Part shown: positions 1 to 9,634 of the stretch, piece after piece
Numbering within the stretch: position 1 is the stretch's first letter
Layout of the letters: every line of letters starts with the position of its first letter
The notes under the pieces: generated by a model
What the model was told of the DNA's origin: nothing
The model's input: only the letters and a program-made list of their open reading frames with translations
The model's database searches: none
Translations under genes and position numbers: made by a program
Assembly (NCBI GenBank): GCA_964559125.1
Contig: CAZLGW010000018.1
Location: 1 to 64,000, forward strand
Origin: Ravibacter sp964559125
GTDB taxonomy: Bacteria > Bacteroidota > Bacteroidia > Cytophagales > Spirosomataceae
Reading direction: 5' to 3'
DNA: 64,000 bases

Positions 1-53
1 GCTATTATGGATGAATTCCTGATAAAATGCCTCCGGGAAGTTGGTTTTTCCAT
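1..53 (-). CDS. Start of a Tat-type secreted protein, cut by the window edge
   Basis: An ATG on the minus strand at 53 opens a frame that runs off the left edge. The 17 visible residues read MEKPTSRRHFIRNSSII. A twin-arginine box (SRRHFI) followed by a turn into small and hydrophobic residues is typical of Tat or Tat-like leaders of Bacteroidota periplasmic enzymes. It starts 64 bases after the stop of the preceding minus-strand gene, so it is probably the next gene of PUL A. Family and function cannot be seen. The fragment is too short to exclude chance, but the motif and its position in the operon agree. Confidence 0.55.
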   Translation of the reverse strand, partial: MEKPTSRRHFIRNSSII

Positions 54-116
54 TTAGGTGGTTTATGCAGTAATATTTTATTGATAAGCCGGATTTGCTA
101 TAGGGATAAGCCTGTT

Positions 117-1550
117 TCAAATTATACGAACACTAGCAAAGCTAATCATAGCGGTTTTGTTTTCCTGACCGCCAACTATGTCCAACCAATCGGACGGTTC
201 GCAACCGGCGCGTTCATTGGCGGTATGAAACGTGATAAACGGCTTTCTAAGCGGAACAACAACCGACTTGCCTATGCGACCATGTTTATCGATTTCTATT
301 ATACGGTTTTCAGAGATTTTACTTCCGTCGGCCCGGCTGCCGCTCACATAATATATTACAAATAGCCTTCCGTCGGGCTTGGCATGGAAACGGGCCGTAC
401 CAGGTACCAAGGTTTCAGCGTCTCCTTCTTTACTGCTTAGCACTGTAATTCTGCGTAGTATCTTACCGTTTTCCACAATTGCACACAGAATAGCGTTCTC
501 CTGCTTTTCGGAGGGGAAAAATCGATCACGGAGCCGCTCATCAATGGCTTTTTCTGTCCACAAAAGGTAAGCTCTACCATCTGGCGAAAGCCATAAATCA
601 CGGTTGTAGATATTGCCTCCGGTTTTGTCACGGTTGGCTATTTCGACCCAAGGATGAAATTGCCCTTTGGTAATGTCGTCCGACCAGCCAAAAAACAAAC
701 GCCGGAAAACCCACTCACCTTGTTTCTCGCCAGTAAGTTCCATCTTATATTTTTTCCATTCTTCCACCGGCTCCATTACATCGGCTGCTGCAAAAAAGGA
801 AACCTTCCTATCCTTGATAGCAGTATTGCTGTGGCACAAACGCAGCGGCACTTCCTTTCCTGCATAGGCTTCAAGGGGCCATTTGATCGATCCACTTGCA
901 GACCATCTTCCGTGTCTGTCCAGGAACGACCATTCGGCGTGGTGATACATATAGTTTTGAAAAAGGATCAGTTCTTTGTTTTTCGGATCGGTAGCAAACC
1001 CTCTATAAGAATGATCCATGAAGCCAGGGTTATTCTTCCATTCCGGGATAAGCCTTTGGTATGGAAAATGGAGATTTTTACGATCAAAGCTCAAGATCTC
1101 CGGATGCGTAAGACAGTATTCTACACAGGAATCAGCCTGCTTGGGGTTGACAGATACTAGTACCGTCTCACGATCATAAATAGCCAGCGAGGCTGGTTCG
1201 CGCGTAAGATTAATGAGATCTTTTACCTCAAGTTTCCAGCCGGATGGATACCGTTTAAAAAGCAGCCATCTACAGTTGCTCAATCCTTCTACCCCCGGGA
1301 TGGTCTCCAAACCACTTGCGAAAAGATCATCCCCACTTCTCACCACAGATGTCATACCGTATCCAAACATTGGACTAGCGCCATTGTTAGCAGGTTCATA
1401 TCGATAGATATCTTCTTCAATAGCAACTTTAAGATCAAAAGCTTTGAGAGTTCCTTCCTTGTAGCCTGCCTCATTTACCAGCAGGCGATGCCCCGCAAAT
1501 AAAGTAACAGCCCCTATACTTTTTTTTAAAAATCCCCTTCTGTCTTCCAT
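117..1550 (-). CDS. Secreted hypothetical protein of PUL A, possibly a beta-propeller
   Basis: 477 residues. The N-terminus carries a Tat-like leader (DRRGFLKKS then a hydrophobic run), so the product is probably periplasmic. The body is rich in short beta-strand-like segments, aromatic residues and repeated Asp/Gly/Trp stretches (for example SPDGRAYLLWTEK and FHAKPDGRLFVIYY). This fits a BNR or sialidase-like beta-propeller, but no catalytic motif can be named. The gene lies 9 bases after the alpha/beta hydrolase gene and is surely in the same transcript, so a role in breaking down or binding the PUL A glycan is an inference from context. ATG start at 1550; no strong ribosome binding site, as usual in this phylum. 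Confidence 0.7.
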   Translation of the reverse strand: MEDRRGFLKKSIGAVTLFAGHRLLVNEAGYKEGTLKAFDLKVAIEEDIYRYEPANNGASPMFGYGMTSVVRSGDDLFASGLETIPGVEGLSNCRWLLFKRYPSGWKLEVKDLINLTREPASLAIYDRETVLVSVNPKQADSCVEYCLTHPEILSFDRKNLHFPYQRLIPEWKNNPGFMDHSYRGFATDPKNKELILFQNYMYHHAEWSFLDRHGRWSASGSIKWPLEAYAGKEVPLRLCHSNTAIKDRKVSFFAAADVMEPVEEWKKYKMELTGEKQGEWVFRRLFFGWSDDITKGQFHPWVEIANRDKTGGNIYNRDLWLSPDGRAYLLWTEKAIDERLRDRFFPSEKQENAILCAIVENGKILRRITVLSSKEGDAETLVPGTARFHAKPDGRLFVIYYVSGSRADGSKISENRIIEIDKHGRIGKSVVVPLRKPFITFHTANERAGCEPSDWLDIVGGQENKTAMISFASVRII

Positions 1551-1559
1551 TATTATCGT

Positions 1560-2852
1560 CTATTTATTGAACCAATTATCCAGCCATGCAAACGCAGCAT
1601 TTTGCATAGATAAATCGAACTTGTGAATACCGGGATAGAATTCGCAGGTATAATTCTGAGGAACGCCAGCCTTTTTATAGGCCTCTTTCAGTAGCTTATC
1701 AGCCCGCTCCATTTCCCTGAGATCAAAAAGGCCGTCTTCAAAATTATTCAATACCATCCGGGGCGCCGGCATTTGTAGAGCAAATAATTCGGAATATTCC
1801 ATTTCCCGTGCTATCAGGGGCATAAACATCATCCAGGTATGCGTAAAACTGTGGTGCAGAATAAGATCATCCCATGTACTCATCATCCCGACACAAACAG
1901 CTGCTTTGATACGGCTATCCAGTCCTCCGAGCAAAACGCTTCTCAAGCCTCCTCCCGACAATCCGCAACAGCCGATACGATTGGCGTCGACTTCTTTTCT
2001 CGATGCCAAAATACTAAGGGCCACTCGGTCGTCGGTCAAGAAAACGCCGGGCCAGGTAGTTCCTGCACTTAAAAGCGATTTGGCTACGATATGCTCATGC
2101 TGAGCGGCCCAGCGATTATAGGCATCAATCTCTGAAGTTTCTTGTTTCGGCCCTACATCAGAAATGCCCATTCTGATGGTTTCCGGTACATCTGCCAGCA
2201 GTACTTTCCTGCTTTCAAACAAAAAAGTATCGTGTACCAGGACAGCGTAGCCCTGCTTTGCGAGCTCATTCGCCCAGGCGCGACCACTATAGTAATCTTT
2301 CTGGTGCTTTACAAGCATAGGGTGCTTGTTCTTGCCGGTATTGACAATCTTTTCCTTCCCGAAATACTTATTCCCGCCGTGATCATGCAGCGCTACTATG
2401 CCGGGTAGCTTTCCCGTAGCGTTCAACGGGGTCAGATAGTAGGCTTCCGTTGTCGGACCGTAAGGGAGCTGCCAGCTTAGTTTTTGGATTGAAAGGCCAT
2501 CGTATCGATAGGTTGCGAGCAGCTTTACCTGCGGCAGGTCTGATACTACCGGCGCCGCCAGCAGGTCATTTACTTTTGATAAGGCCTGCTTTTTCCAGCT
2601 TACAACATCATAAAAAGCCGGGTTTAAAAAAGAGCTCCTTCCCGGGCCTTTCCCGTTCAGCCCGGCAGCCCAGCCTCCGTAGCTCCCCAGCATATTCTCA
2701 CGGCTTCCTCCCGGTATTCTTTTATGCTCCTCTCCCAATGCATTCAGATCTATATCCGGCTGAACAGATGCTCCCGTCGCCAACCCCGGCAATACAGACA
2801 AAGAGCTGTAAGCCAGGAACCGGCGCCTGTCAAATTTTATTTTCTCAAACAT
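1560..2852 (-). CDS. Secreted alpha/beta hydrolase (esterase-like) of PUL A
   Basis: About 430 residues with a Tat-like leader (FDRRRFLAYSS and a hydrophobic stretch). The alpha/beta hydrolase core is visible: a strand and oxyanion region (GIVALHDHGG), a nucleophile elbow GLSGG, a likely acid in NNFEDGLFD and a likely base in PGIHKFD. Overall it resembles the Abhydrolase_7/acetyl-xylan-esterase-like proteins found in Bacteroidota PULs, which remove ester groups from glycans; the exact substrate is unknown. A TTG at 2861 would overlap the susD stop. The ATG at 2852, six bases behind that stop and just before the leader, is preferred. Translation is probably coupled to susD. Confidence 0.8.
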   Translation of the reverse strand: MFEKIKFDRRRFLAYSSLSVLPGLATGASVQPDIDLNALGEEHKRIPGGSRENMLGSYGGWAAGLNGKGPGRSSFLNPAFYDVVSWKKQALSKVNDLLAAPVVSDLPQVKLLATYRYDGLSIQKLSWQLPYGPTTEAYYLTPLNATGKLPGIVALHDHGGNKYFGKEKIVNTGKNKHPMLVKHQKDYYSGRAWANELAKQGYAVLVHDTFLFESRKVLLADVPETIRMGISDVGPKQETSEIDAYNRWAAQHEHIVAKSLLSAGTTWPGVFLTDDRVALSILASRKEVDANRIGCCGLSGGGLRSVLLGGLDSRIKAAVCVGMMSTWDDLILHHSFTHTWMMFMPLIAREMEYSELFALQMPAPRMVLNNFEDGLFDLREMERADKLLKEAYKKAGVPQNYTCEFYPGIHKFDLSMQNAAFAWLDNWFNK

Positions 2853-2857
2853 ATAGA

Positions 2858-4315
2858 TCAATTGTAGCCAGGGTTCTGTAAAAATTTACCTTTCCCTTCC
2901 GATATCCTGGCATTAGAAAAAGGAAACAACTCCTTAGTCTTATCCGTATAAATGGAACCCGTAACCTCTTTACTCCTCGATACAAACTTGTCATGCCGTA
3001 TCAGATCGGCACGATACTGCCCATTTTCAGCCCAGAATTCGTGGCTGCGCTCGGTTAGCAGCATATCGTTAAAAAGCGGGAGCGTGCTATAATCAGAGAG
3101 CTTTACATCTTTAAGCCCAGCACGCCTTCTGATAACATTCACAAGCTCAATAGCTTCCTCATTGGGAGCTCCCAGGCTATTGGCAATCCCTTCAGCCTTA
3201 GATAAAAGCACATCGGCATAACGGTACAGTATCCAGTCGACGGTTGATGATCCGCCCGGGCGCCCCACATCCAGGTCCATCTTAATAGGTCTCGGGCCGC
3301 TTATCAGCGTCTGCCCCGGATTCTCCCTGCTATAAAGAACACCGTCTATTCCCACATACTCGGCAATGAGATTGGTCTTTCTCACGTCTGCCTGTTCGAA
3401 AGTATCGTAGAACCACCAGGTGCTACTGGCTGATCCAAAACCGCTGAAGCCGGGATAGTTCCACGGAACGGCAGAATAATGCCATTCATTAGAGTTCTGT
3501 CCTTCGTAATCGCAGGGTATAGCCCAGATCACCTCGTTGCTCTGCTTGGCCCCCTCAAGACCCCACATCGCCACATAGTCTTTATCAATCGAATAGTGCC
3601 CCATCGATATGATTTCATCGGCTACTTTTACAACATCATTCCATTTCTTTTCATGTAGGTATAGCCTGATTAAAATCATCCGGGCAAGAGCAGAATTCAC
3701 CCTCCCATATTCACTCTCCGAAGGGCCGGCCAACTCCGTCGATGCTGCGCGTAAATCTTCTTCAATAAAGGCCACCATTTCATGATAAGGCAGCCTTCCC
3801 AAAGGTTCTTCGATCAATGGATCTTTGAGTACCTCAATTGGCGCCACGACGATAGGTCCGTAGAGATCAAACAAGACATAGCTAAGGTACCCTCTTAAGC
3901 AACGAAGCTCTGCAATAAATTTCTTCTTTTGTTCTTCGTTCAGGTCCATGTGCTGAATCTGATCGATTGTTAGGGTGATTAAGCTTATCTTGTTATAAAA
4001 AATATCATAAAACCCTGTAACATCCTGATTTGAAGGGGAAAAGTTGTGTTCAGCAAAGTCTGGTTCTGACGTGTAATTTCCCCATCTAAGTACTTCGGTT
4101 GTATTGTCTATAAACACAATTCCCTGACCGGATGAATGAATACAATTGCTGTAGTTGGTACGGAAGATCGTATAGCAAGCATTGACCAGCGACTGCGCAT
4201 CAGAAGCGGTCTTCGGGAAAACGCTTGGATTAATATCTCCGTAGTTAATATACTCCAGGTTAGAAGTACATGAGCCTGTCAAAATAGCCAGCAAGCAATA
4301 TTTTATAAACTTCAT
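2858..4315 (-). CDS. SusD/RagB-type outer-membrane glycan-binding lipoprotein (PUL A)
   Basis: 485 residues. A short leader ends in a lipobox (LTGSC), so the protein is lipid-anchored, normally on the cell surface as the lid of the SusC channel. SusD hallmarks are present: helical TPR-like segments (AELRCLRGYLSYVLFDLYG), the RYADVLLSKAEG segment, and the C-terminal LIRHDKF and QNPGYN ends. It follows susC after 12 bases and is co-transcribed with it. It is clearly paralogous to the SusD at 14645-16147 (same N-terminal EYINY.DINP and C-terminal EGKGKFLQNPGYN). Ligand specificity cannot be read from the sequence. Confidence 0.95.
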   Translation of the reverse strand: MKFIKYCLLAILTGSCTSNLEYINYGDINPSVFPKTASDAQSLVNACYTIFRTNYSNCIHSSGQGIVFIDNTTEVLRWGNYTSEPDFAEHNFSPSNQDVTGFYDIFYNKISLITLTIDQIQHMDLNEEQKKKFIAELRCLRGYLSYVLFDLYGPIVVAPIEVLKDPLIEEPLGRLPYHEMVAFIEEDLRAASTELAGPSESEYGRVNSALARMILIRLYLHEKKWNDVVKVADEIISMGHYSIDKDYVAMWGLEGAKQSNEVIWAIPCDYEGQNSNEWHYSAVPWNYPGFSGFGSASSTWWFYDTFEQADVRKTNLIAEYVGIDGVLYSRENPGQTLISGPRPIKMDLDVGRPGGSSTVDWILYRYADVLLSKAEGIANSLGAPNEEAIELVNVIRRRAGLKDVKLSDYSTLPLFNDMLLTERSHEFWAENGQYRADLIRHDKFVSRSKEVTGSIYTDKTKELFPFSNARISEGKGKFLQNPGYN

Positions 4316-4327
4316 AGCAGTTGATAT

Positions 4328-7300
4328 TTAGAGAGAAAGATTAATCCCGAGAGAAAACGTTCTAACATTAGGATAGGGAGTGACATAAGCATCTGTTTCC
4401 GGATCGATCCCGGTATACGGCGTAATCACAAACAGGTTATTAACTGTCGCATTTACTTGGATCCCTTTTATATATTCCCTGAGTGCTCCTGTAGAGATGT
4501 CGTAGCTCAACGAAACATTTTGCAGCCTTACAAACCAGGCATCCTGTAGGAAGAAATCCCCTACTCCAAAGATAGACCTTCCCATATTGGACCCAGGATA
4601 GCGGGTAGACGGGTTTTGCGGAGTCCACCTTTCTAAAACAGTACGTAAAGACCCTGTCGCTCCCAAACCATAGCTTGTTGAAGCTATATCGGGCAATTTC
4701 CTGCCAAACATCCCGTTAAAATCGACAAGCATACTAATTTTCTTATAACGAAACGTATTGGATAAACCTAAAATCAACCCCGGATCAGAAGTTCCTAGCA
4801 TTTTATAATCCGCATCATCTATAATACCGTCAGGTTCACCCGTCCGAATAAACCGTCCGTTGTCCGTGACAACAAGACTGCCGTCTTCAGCGCGCAAGAA
4901 GCCATCTACATCTTTGATTTTGATCATACCAGGCTGAAGGTTGGGTTGCGACGCAGGAGCCGTTTCATTAAGCTGCATGATCCCGTCTGCCAGGCGATAG
5001 TACATGGGTCTGATAGGATCGGTGTCATTCTGGTAGACAGCCGGTTTCCAGTCGGCCGCTCTTTCTTTCCAGCGGTCGTGAAACCTCGAGGCAACGAATG
5101 TAGACCGCCATTGAAAATTTTTTTGTTGTACATTGACTGTATTCAAGGTGACCTCAATACCTCGGCTTTGCGTAGCGCCGATATTGGCTGTAATGTTATT
5201 GATTATATGATAGGAATTGAGGCTATGGTTATTCAACAGATCCGAGATAACACGGTTATAATATTCAAGAGATGCATCTATGCGTCCGTTAAACAGACTC
5301 ATATCCAATCCAACATTTGTCTCAGTCGTTGTTTCCCACTTCAAATTCGGATTTTCGAGACGCTGTAGAAGAACGCCTGTTTCCAATTGGTCGTTGCCGT
5401 TAAGCCAAGAAGTTGTGGATCGATATGCTGCAAAAGCATTACTTCCTATAGCTGCATTACCGGTCTGACCGTAGCTGACCCGTACTTTAAGTTGGGAAAT
5501 ATTCGTCCTCAGGTTGCTAAAGAAATCTTCGTCTGCCACATTCCAACCAATGGCTACCGAGGGGAAAGTTCCCCACTTATTGTTACGGGCAAATACGCTG
5601 GCCCCATCCGTCCGGAGGGTAAACGTAAGCAGGTAACGACTTTTGTAGTTGTAGTTTACTCTTCCAAAATAGGATACAAACCCACTTTGGTTACCTGACG
5701 AACCTACTGTTCTCGCCCCTGCTCCGGAGCCAATGTTGTACCATAGAAACTCGTCTGTGAGGAAAATGGTGTTATCCATCGACTCGCCGGAGTTTTCAAA
5801 CCGCTGCGAAGAAGCGCCCAAGAGTACGTTTACGGAATGCCCTGCGAGAGGCTCGAAATTATAGTTACCAGTCCCTTCAAACAAATAACTGTTCTGATCC
5901 GATCCGGCAATGGACGCTCGCCCCCTTGCCGCTTCACCATGTAAAGTAGTGCGTGGAAGATAATTCCATCTTTTGGTAGCGCCCCGGTCAATCCCTGCTT
6001 TTAAATGAAATACTAAGTTTTGCATAGGCGTGATTTCGGAATAGGCGTTTAAAAGTACCCTTTCTACGCGTCCCCTATCGGAAATTGTCAATAACGAGAA
6101 TGGGTTAGGCAGCAATGGGTTTAGAGGATCCCTTGGGTAATTGCCAAACTCATCTATAGCCCTGATGTGCCGGCTCATTTGAACTGCAGATCTTATGATG
6201 CCGGAGTTTTCACTCCCTTCTCCTGCGATCTGGCTATTATCATTATAGATCTGGCTTGCTGTCAGGTTCAGCCCGACCCTGGCAAACCTGTTGATCTCCT
6301 GATCAATATTGGTCCGCAGACTGTAGCGCTTCAACCTTGAATTTTTAATAATACCTTTATGACTATAGTAGTTACCAGACAGCATATATTTGGTTGTTTT
6401 AGAGCCTCCGGAAACCGTAAGATTATGCTGTTGGATACTCCCCGTCCTCGTAATCAGACTAAACCAGTCGGTGTCTTTTCCAATACCATCAATTTCATTC
6501 TGTGTATAAAGAGGATGATAAGCGATTCCTCCTACAGGGCTTATTTCGGCTTCAGCAAGTGTACGATCACCAAAAGGCTGTACGCGGTTATTAAAAAGCC
6601 AAGATTCGTAGTGCCCTTCGTTTCGTGCCCGTAGCCGTTCTTCCCCTGTAAGTAGATCGTAGGAATCCTTGTACTTTTGAGAAGAAAGATTGACAGAATA
6701 CTGCACCTGCGGTTTGCCTTCCTTTCCTTGTTTTGTCGTGATTAAAACAACACCGTTTGCAGCTCTTGCACCGTAAATAGCTGTTGCAGAAGCATCTTTC
6801 AGCACTTCGATAGATTCGATATCGTTCGGGTTAAATGAGTTCAGGATACTGTGTGTTCCGGCGCTGTACCGTCCGCCGCTGTTTGGTTGCTGTAAATCAC
6901 TTATCGGGAATCCGTCTACTACTATCAAAGGTGCGTTGCTCGCGTTTACAGACCCTGCTCCCCGGATTAAAATATCCAGTCCGCCTCCCGGCTGTGCGCT
7001 ATTTTCCCGCACCATAAGGCCGGCTAATTTCCCTTTTAACGCGCGCCCTACGTCGGGAGTAGCAACCGTTACAAGTTCAGAAGCCTTCACAGACGAAATA
7101 GCCCCGGTCAGATCTCTTTTTTTCTGTGTTCCATACCCTACCACCACCAGTTCATCAAGGCTTTTCTCATCGACCTGCATTGAGAGGTCGATCTCATTCC
7201 TGTTCCCCACCACCACTTCTTCGTTCACATAACCCACAAATGAAAATACCAGCACCGCCTGATTGTCGGAAACATCTATCGTAAAACGGCCTTCCGCATC

Positions 7301-7942
7301 AGTAACCGTACCACGCTGCGTTCCTTTTAAGAGGATGTTTACGCCGGGGAGAGGTTCTGATTTTTCATCAGTAACCCTACCTCTGACCGTTCTGTCGACA
7401 ACCGTGGCCAAGTTAATCCGCTCCATTAACCTCTCATGATGCAATGGGCTCACCGGGGGCAGAGATTTAGAATATTCCGGATCTCTGACTAGCGTTTCTT
7501 CTTTGGGACCAGGAGTTTTTTGTACTTTTTCCCGTACGACGATTGTCTTGCCATCAATAGCATAGGTGAGTGGCTGGTCTTTAAAAACCGCTGTCAGCAC
7601 ATCGCGTATATCGGCGTTTTTTGCCGATACATTCACCTTCGAGGCGTTTTGAAGCAGCGCCGCATCGTATACATAGAAGTACCCGGTTTGCTGTCCGATC
7701 GATTGCAGCACCTCGAGCAATGTCGCATCCTTTTTCTGAAAGGAAATTTTCTGCGCTTCCGAAGTGGCAGCTGTTACCTGGATTACCGCCAGCATTAAAA
7801 GTATGCTTGTTAGTCTCATCACCAGAAGCAGTTTTCTCAGGCGTACCGGCTCCGACATAGCGGCGCGGCACACTCTCCTGACCAAACGGAATGGCATATA
7901 CGCATCCCATTGGTCAATTTTGACCATGTACAAAAAATTCAT
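4328..7942 (-). CDS. SusC/RagA TonB-dependent outer-membrane transporter with STN signalling domain (PUL A)
   Basis: 1204 residues. Order: a long N-terminal leader with a hydrophobic segment near residues 42-60; an STN (secretin/TonB short N-terminal) domain at about 66-138; a carboxypeptidase-regulatory-like beta domain at about 187-262; a TonB box LDELVVVGYG; a plug with the usual VDGFP and LKDASATAIYGARAANG segments; then the 22-strand barrel. The STN domain marks it as a transducer that talks to the FecR protein encoded just upstream, as well as importing glycan with SusD. ATG starts at 7942 and 7927 are both possible. The long N-terminal extension is common in Bacteroidota transducers of this kind, so the first ATG is kept. 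Confidence 0.95.
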   Translation of the reverse strand: MNFLYMVKIDQWDAYMPFRLVRRVCRAAMSEPVRLRKLLLVMRLTSILLMLAVIQVTAATSEAQKISFQKKDATLLEVLQSIGQQTGYFYVYDAALLQNASKVNVSAKNADIRDVLTAVFKDQPLTYAIDGKTIVVREKVQKTPGPKEETLVRDPEYSKSLPPVSPLHHERLMERINLATVVDRTVRGRVTDEKSEPLPGVNILLKGTQRGTVTDAEGRFTIDVSDNQAVLVFSFVGYVNEEVVVGNRNEIDLSMQVDEKSLDELVVVGYGTQKKRDLTGAISSVKASELVTVATPDVGRALKGKLAGLMVRENSAQPGGGLDILIRGAGSVNASNAPLIVVDGFPISDLQQPNSGGRYSAGTHSILNSFNPNDIESIEVLKDASATAIYGARAANGVVLITTKQGKEGKPQVQYSVNLSSQKYKDSYDLLTGEERLRARNEGHYESWLFNNRVQPFGDRTLAEAEISPVGGIAYHPLYTQNEIDGIGKDTDWFSLITRTGSIQQHNLTVSGGSKTTKYMLSGNYYSHKGIIKNSRLKRYSLRTNIDQEINRFARVGLNLTASQIYNDNSQIAGEGSENSGIIRSAVQMSRHIRAIDEFGNYPRDPLNPLLPNPFSLLTISDRGRVERVLLNAYSEITPMQNLVFHLKAGIDRGATKRWNYLPRTTLHGEAARGRASIAGSDQNSYLFEGTGNYNFEPLAGHSVNVLLGASSQRFENSGESMDNTIFLTDEFLWYNIGSGAGARTVGSSGNQSGFVSYFGRVNYNYKSRYLLTFTLRTDGASVFARNNKWGTFPSVAIGWNVADEDFFSNLRTNISQLKVRVSYGQTGNAAIGSNAFAAYRSTTSWLNGNDQLETGVLLQRLENPNLKWETTTETNVGLDMSLFNGRIDASLEYYNRVISDLLNNHSLNSYHIINNITANIGATQSRGIEVTLNTVNVQQKNFQWRSTFVASRFHDRWKERAADWKPAVYQNDTDPIRPMYYRLADGIMQLNETAPASQPNLQPGMIKIKDVDGFLRAEDGSLVVTDNGRFIRTGEPDGIIDDADYKMLGTSDPGLILGLSNTFRYKKISMLVDFNGMFGRKLPDIASTSYGLGATGSLRTVLERWTPQNPSTRYPGSNMGRSIFGVGDFFLQDAWFVRLQNVSLSYDISTGALREYIKGIQVNATVNNLFVITPYTGIDPETDAYVTPYPNVRTFSLGINLSL

Positions 7943-8120
7943 AAATTTGATCGTTGGGTTAGAATGTTACAATCGTTTCTCCAAGAATGATGTCAGGGAT
8001 AATCCACATGGCCGGGTGCGTTGCGATCGTATCCGGCTTTTTTATGGATGCCCGGTAAGGCGGTGGTTCAGGTTGAATTGGTCATAGTTCAATTAAGGTT
8101 GATTTAAGGTTTGGTTAATT

Positions 8121-9371
8121 TCAGATCCGCGCGGATTTTACAATGATGGTCCGCCCTTCAACAGCAAAACGTATTTCCCCCGTAAGTTCCAGCATACGGA
8201 GCACTTCCGAAACGTTATTTGCCCGGGGGATAGAACCTCCAAAAGATTTGTCTTCTATATCGTCTTCGTACTGTACTTCCACATCATACCACCGGGCAAT
8301 CTGCCTCATGATATCTTTGATGTTGTTGTTAAACTCAAAGCGCCCGTCTTTCCAGGCTATTGCTGCTCTAGTGTCAACGTTTTTTATGCTGATTTCCTGA
8401 TCTTTTGAGTTTTGCCCGATCAGGGCTTGCTGGCCGGGTTTAAGCCGTTTCGTAGTGCTTTCATGCTTTATTTCAACCGAACCCTCCAGCAGCGTAGTTT
8501 TTAATTGAGGTTCGTCGGCATAAGATGAAATATTAAAATGTGTCCCCAGCACCTTAACCTCGGTTTCCTTTTGATCTCCCGTACCTTTTACGGTCACGAT
8601 AAAAGGATTTTTCCGATCCGTAGCGATTTCGAAATACACTTCTCCGGCCATTTCCACAGAGCGCCTGCCCCGGTCGAATGTATTGGGGAATTTCAGGGTA
8701 GACCCGGCATTCAGCCACGCTTTCGAGCCATCGGGGAGGGTCACTTTATATTGCCCTCCCAGCGGGGTGATCAGCGTACTGTAACCGGAAGAAGAATTGG
8801 CAGTATGGTAGGTCAGTTCGCCGTTTTCAATGTCGTTCGAAATTCCGTGACGGTTTAGCAATTGCTGGGTTTCCCGGTCCTCCAGATCGATTTTTGTTCC
8901 GTCATAAAGAGAAAGGTAGGCTTTGTCCTTGCCGGGTGGAAGATCGTTTTCCCGCGTGAGTCCGCTTGTTGCATCAGCTTCTTTGAAAGTATTTTTTTGC
9001 AACAAATAATAACTCGATATAGCAATAGCAATAACCAGCGAGGCGGCGACCAGTTTCGACACTACCGAAAGGTTCCAGACAGCTTTAGGTTTCCGGGAAA
9101 GCAGATGCTTCGGGTTATCTGTCTCGTAAAGAGGGATTGAGCCAGGTGTTTCGCCTGATTCCGTCAGTATCGACGAGAGGATTTGGTTGGCTGTATCTTC
9201 AGAAAGCTTATAGTCTCCCTTTTCTTTTTTCAGGGCTTCCAGGATACACTGTTTCAGCTCGTCTTTATATTCGTCAGAACGGATCAATGCCGTCAGTTCC
9301 TCCCGCTCATCCGGAGACGCTGTCATCTGGTAATGCTGAAAAAATAAATATCTGAGGCGTTCTTTCGACAT
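8121..9371 (-). CDS. FecR-family anti-sigma factor (PUL A)
   Basis: 416 residues. A cytoplasmic N-terminal segment (about 1-100) is followed by one transmembrane helix (about 106-125), a periplasmic FecR domain (about 200-298, with LPDGSKAWLNAGSTLKFP and VLGTHFNISSY) and a DUF4974 C-terminal domain (FEFNNNIKDIMRQIARWYDVEV onward). Such proteins hold an ECF sigma factor inactive until the STN domain of the SusC transducer signals substrate. It lies between its sigma gene and susC, in the same direction. The 178-base gap to susC and the 263-base hairpin-rich gap to sigma suggest more than one transcript or internal control. Confidence 0.93.
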   Translation of the reverse strand: MSKERLRYLFFQHYQMTASPDEREELTALIRSDEYKDELKQCILEALKKEKGDYKLSEDTANQILSSILTESGETPGSIPLYETDNPKHLLSRKPKAVWNLSVVSKLVAASLVIAIAISSYYLLQKNTFKEADATSGLTRENDLPPGKDKAYLSLYDGTKIDLEDRETQQLLNRHGISNDIENGELTYHTANSSSGYSTLITPLGGQYKVTLPDGSKAWLNAGSTLKFPNTFDRGRRSVEMAGEVYFEIATDRKNPFIVTVKGTGDQKETEVKVLGTHFNISSYADEPQLKTTLLEGSVEIKHESTTKRLKPGQQALIGQNSKDQEISIKNVDTRAAIAWKDGRFEFNNNIKDIMRQIARWYDVEVQYEDDIEDKSFGGSIPRANNVSEVLRMLELTGEIRFAVEGRTIIVKSARI

Positions 9372-9480
9372 CTTCCGGCTTTTTTTAAACAGGATTATCC
9401 CGGTTTTTGCTATAAAGACTCACAGAACCGGGTGCCGGGTGCAGCGAATTGAAGATTTTTTTAATCCCTACCCAACCAGA

Positions 9481-9610
9481 GAGAGCCGGGGGGGCGCCCG
9501 GCCCGTCGGCTTAGTCATATATCTATATGCGCCGAGCCTACGGCTCTCACGTTGAATCGGGGCATATCGCTACCCCCGGATTTCAATCCGGGGTCGGGTA
9601 GATTCCGATT
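9481..9610. repeat. Multi-hairpin intergenic palindromic element (REP-like)
   Basis: The 263-base gap between the sigma and fecR genes is packed with inverted repeats. GAGAGCCG at 9481-9488 pairs with CGGCTCTC at 9541-9548; TCGGC at 9506-9510 pairs with GCCGA at 9531-9535; CATATA-TC-TATATG lies in the loop. A second unit has AATCGG at 9555-9560 pairing with CCGATT at 9605-9610 around a CTACCC/GGGTAG and CCCCGGATT/AATCCGGGG hairpin. GC-rich compound hairpins of this kind resemble REP elements. It may also act as a processing or attenuation point between sigma and fecR. Confidence 0.6.
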
Positions 9611-9634
9611 TAATAGCCAGCGGGACCAAAAAAA

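Noticed and set aside
7943..8120. Terminator between fecR and susC of PUL A
   Set aside because: The CCGG-flanked T-run near 8033-8055 does not give a convincing stem on either strand.
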